A stretch of 64,000 nucleotides of DNA from Plantago ovata. Lineage: Eukaryota > Streptophyta > Magnoliopsida > Lamiales > Plantaginaceae. The notes beneath the pieces are model-generated. The model saw only the letters and a list, made by a program, of their open reading frames with translations. It searched no databases and was not told the origin of the DNA. The translations under genes and the position numbers were made by a program. Positions 61,040-64,000 of the stretch are shown one piece after another. Each line of letters begins with the position of its first letter. Position 1 is the stretch's first letter. The DNA is taken from NCBI GenBank assembly GCA_028274465.1, contig CM051458.1:10865566-10929565 (forward strand), given 5' to 3'.

Positions 61040-62299
61040 TTAGGAACATTTCTCACCGTCCACCTCCGAAATCGCAATCTGCAAGTAAGTGAACTGATCA
61101 GCCGAGTTCATCCTAAGAAAGTACTTTCTCAAGGTGCCGTTCTGAGCAAGTTTCAGGCCAATAGGGACTCGGTATTGAGATGTCAGCCCGGGAAAGCTAT
61201 TAAGGATTGAATTCATCTCATCCATCTCTTTCGAGAGATCTTCAGCAACCGGTTGATTGGTACCCCCAGACATTGGAACACGGAGAGCAGTGAGTGCTTC
61301 CTTGCTCACATTAATAAATCCTTCCATCATAGCAACAAATGCGGTATCGATCTCCGTTTTGTACCTCATCTTTCTCCTCTTGGGGACCACATTTCCTTCA
61401 CAGAAATCGGGGATGCAAGTCCTTGTAGTTTTCTCCTGAATATTTGGCGAAGGATTCTCGTTATCCGTCAAGGTCTGATCAGCGGGCTTGTTAACCTCGC
61501 CATCAAGGTCATCCGCATTCAAATCGTAACCAATGTCCAGATCATCAGAAACGGTGGCAAACCTGTCCCCTGCCAAAATCTTGTTGAGACCTTGACCGAA
61601 AGCCTTCGACCTCTTACCGGTAGCTATGTCGGTGCCAAATATATCACACCAGTCATCGAAGTAGTTCCAAGTGAAATCCTTTAAAACTCCCATCTTAGGG
61701 TAGTCCTGACAGAATCAATCGCACTTAGTCAAAATTAATGCACCACAAAACGTTTAGCGGTATATAAATAGACTGATGGTTTTCATTACCTTGGTTATCT
61801 TTGACCATATCTCGGGTGGACATTCGGAGAAGTTCTTCAACGTGTCACTCCATGCATTACCGCTACGGGACTTGATCATCAGGATCTCCTTGTGCTTGTC
61901 TCTCCACCCCCGGAGTTGGTTTGTGATGTGAGGACAAACCATTAGACCGCAACCAGGCAACTTCATCTGCAAGTATGTCTGTATGAAGTTGAGACCCCCT
62001 GCACGGAAACCTTGATCACTTTTGAGACCAGACAACTTGTCCTTCCGCATTCCTTCGATCAAGACAGCCTCCTCTTCCATTGTCCAATTCCTGTTCTTCT
62101 TTTTCTGTTCGCCTTCGGGGACCTTTCTGGAGGACCGGCCTTTCCTTCCCTTGGTCTGGATCATTGCAACGGATGGATTGTCGGCAGGTTGTTCTTGAGT
62201 TTCCAAGACCACTTCAAACTGCTGGCTAGGGGTATCCATAAAAGGGGTCGGGGCTTCTGGAGTGTTGCGAAAGTTGAGGGCGTATTCACCTGGGTCCAT
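61040..62299 (-). CDS. Myb/SANT-like (Myb_DNA-bind_3) accessory protein of a PIF/Harbinger transposon, two coding exons
   Basis: Exons 61790-62299 and 61040-61705, GT-AG intron, 391 residues. The N-terminal region has a basic patch (KGRKGRSSRKVPEGEQKKK), followed by the domain NWTMEEEAVLIEGMRK, FRAGGLNFIQTYLQMKLPGCGL, CPHITNQLRGWRDKHKEI and EIWSKITK | DYPKM...WNYFDDWCDIFGTDIATGKR, a typical plant SANT-like domain. The C-terminal part has an Asp/Asn-rich linker and helical segments (KEMDEMNSILNSF). In PIF/Harbinger elements such a protein binds the element ends and brings the nuclease into the nucleus. It lies 342 bp downstream of the HARBI1-like gene on the same strand. The ATG follows TTCTTTTGTAG, an acceptor-like sequence, so a 5' exon may exist further upstream. 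Confidence 0.85.
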
Positions 62300-62640
62300 C
62301 TACAAAAGAAATGAGTTCCAGTCAGCTTTCAAATGGATAAGAGGTAATTACAACTAAGTTCATGGCAGATAATTGAGACACAAGTACATAGCATGACATA
62401 TAATTCAATGAACTTCGGTGAAATTGCAAATCAACTACTCATATCCTTAGAAATGTATCGAACCGGTTATATGTTATTGGATACATAGACAGATACCAAA
62501 TATTAATAGAGCATATAAAACACCAAGTAGATCGCCATCGACACAAGCGGTTAAAGTATTGTGATAGACAGAATATATCCCATTAATGCTACAAGCCAAA
62601 TATAAACCAATTCATTTCGTTGAACGAGCCGTGTGGAAAC

Positions 62641-64000
62641 TCATTCATTGCCTAGATGCCTCAACGCATATCTCTTTTTCCATCCAAAATACATCCTCTC
62701 GGCCCGAGTTCTGCGAAATTGCTTCCACTCAGGACACTTCCTTAAGACATCTATGGGATCTGGATCAGGGATCGCTCTAGCGGCGGCATAGTGATCTGGA
62801 TCCACGTCCACTTCCTCAAACCCACCGTCAGGGAGCTCATCAGTCTTCTCCATGCAAAGCCACTCATCATCGCTCTTCCTAATCCTTAGAAAGTTGTGTA
62901 TGAGGCAGCAGGCTAATATGATGTCATTCTGTGTGTCCAAAGGGTAGTGAGAGTTGGATCGAAGGATCCCGAATCTCTTCTTCAAAAGGCCCCAATCCCT
63001 CTCAATCACATTCCTGGATTGTGAGTGCTTCAGATTGAAGTACTCCTTCGGTGTCTTCGGGCGCATATTCGAATCCTCCCACTCCTTCAGGTGATACCTT
63101 GTCTTCCGGAAAGGGGGGAGGAAACCGGGTGCATTCATGTAGCCGGCATCGACAAGGTAGTAGTAACCTACACATTAAGTGAAATCAAGTTAACTTTCAT
63201 ACATGTTGTCAAAAGAACAACTTGCAATAAACTGACCGCCGTTGGGATGTGATCTTAACAGGTCAAGTTTCTACCTCTAGGAACAGAAAATGCCCCATCT
63301 GTCCGGTTCATTGCATCACGAAGCACTCGACTGTCGGCAGCAGATCCTTCCCACCCCGTTAACACGTATATGAACTTCATGTCCTTGTCACATACCCCAA
63401 GCACGTTCACGGACAGAAATCCCTTCCTGTTACGATATAGAGAATGAACGCTACTCGGACATTGCACCTTTACGTACGATCCATCAAGTGCCCCAAGGCA
63501 TTGCTGCATAACATGGGAAAAGAATGTTGTTAGGGAAAGGATGACTTATACGCTTTCGAACTTACCATTTCATATATGAACTCTAAATACAAGCAACTTA
63601 TAACCTGGAAATGGCACCAAGGCTCTTCCTTGCAGTCGTGAGGGATCGGGATAGGTTCAGCAAGCAATATTGTATGTAGTTTCAGCACACACTGCAGCAC
63701 CTCGTTGAAATATGTGCTAACAGTATGGGCCGACCGTCTCCAAGCAAACATGGCAACCCGGTGTTTCGTGTGGTGACCTAAAATGGATAAGAAAGTAGCA
63801 ACCTTCTCCTCTAAACTCACCCAGCGGCTGCCCCGGAGCCCCCCATTATCTCTGAGCATGAAACAGAAATGCTGAAAACACTCTCTATCCATACGGAGGG
63901 AGTTCTTTGTATCAACATCATTCATCATTGTTAATCTCGACATGTACTCCCTCTGACCATCTATCTTACTGAGGATTCTATAGCGCCTCGCCCTCTTTCG
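62641..64000 (-). CDS. HARBI1-like DDE nuclease (PIF/Harbinger transposase), three exons, cut by the window edge
   Basis: Visible exons: 63605 to the window end (open, so the start is beyond 64000), 63275-63503 and 62641-63167, with GT-AG introns; 383 residues in frame. Landmarks: SLRMDRECFQHFCFMLRDNGGL, VATFLSILGHHTKHRV and FAWRRSAHTVSTYFNEVL (helix-turn-helix-like part). Catalytic residues: CLGALDGSYVKV (Asp), GWEGSAADSRVL (Asp), and RNVIERDWGLLKKRFGILR (Glu). YYYLVDAGYMNAPGFLPPFR is rebuilt across the last splice. No stop or shift in the seen part, so it may be active or domesticated. Its partner SANT-like gene follows. Element ends were not seen; the right end lies outside the window. Confidence 0.9.

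Noticed and set aside
60807..61049. 80-codon minus frame overlapping the SANT-like stop
   Set aside because: Contains a hydrophobic stretch but no motif, and lies in a different frame from the SANT-like gene; not supportable as a gene.
61253..61684. 143-codon plus frame
   Set aside because: Antisense of SANT-like exon 2, which has the recognised protein.

Overview
The window is nuclear DNA from a flowering plant, most likely a core eudicot. The evidence is GT-AG introns, AT-rich intergenic DNA, plant-only gene families (pectin methylesterase inhibitors, an NRT2-type nitrate transporter, a TAA1/TAR aminotransferase, a BAHD acyltransferase) and abundant plant retrotransposons and MITEs. The species cannot be fixed from sequence alone.

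Layout. 1-510: 5' part of an NRT2.5-like nitrate transporter on the minus strand, running off the left edge and carrying a one-base frameshift. 3035-11169: a decayed Copia retrotransposon with 540/542-bp LTRs, interrupted by a deleted pogo/Tigger-type DNA element (3845-4877) and by a small minus-strand LTR element with no coding capacity (7687-8984). 11822-16463: two secreted PMEI/invertase-inhibitor genes in tandem, the first with an intron and the second without. 16983-19777: a 5'-truncated LINE. 20-29 kb: a transposon graveyard with a CACTA-like terminus, a Stowaway MITE split by a solo LTR, a second solo LTR split by a third, and a Tourist-like MITE; no host gene was recognised here.

30115-32723: five-exon TAA1/TAR-type tryptophan aminotransferase (auxin synthesis). 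33109-34992: convergent BAHD acyltransferase with an unusual N-terminal extension on its own exon. 35.5-40.3 kb: a MULE-type MITE with long terminal inverted repeats, LINE fragments and a palindromic DNA element. 40808-43849: intronless-coding PRP2/DHX16-type DEAH-box splicing helicase. 44664-49607: eleven-exon AP-1 clathrin adaptor mu subunit (428 aa).

50.5-64 kb is the most unusual part: four small two-exon GRF-type zinc-finger genes (each zinc finger, then an aromatic-W-x-DP motif and a helical or coiled-coil tail; one ends in a membrane anchor), interleaved with two or three Myb/SANT-like genes, next to an apparently intact PIF/Harbinger pair (a SANT-like accessory protein and a HARBI1-like DDE nuclease that runs off the right edge). 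The SANT-like genes split their domain with an intron at the same place as the Harbinger accessory gene, which suggests they descend from it. Several cluster members carry single lesions (amber stop, frameshift), so the cluster mixes live-looking and decaying copies.

The host genes do not form a pathway. All splice sites were assigned by eye and family assignments rest on motif recognition, with no database search.
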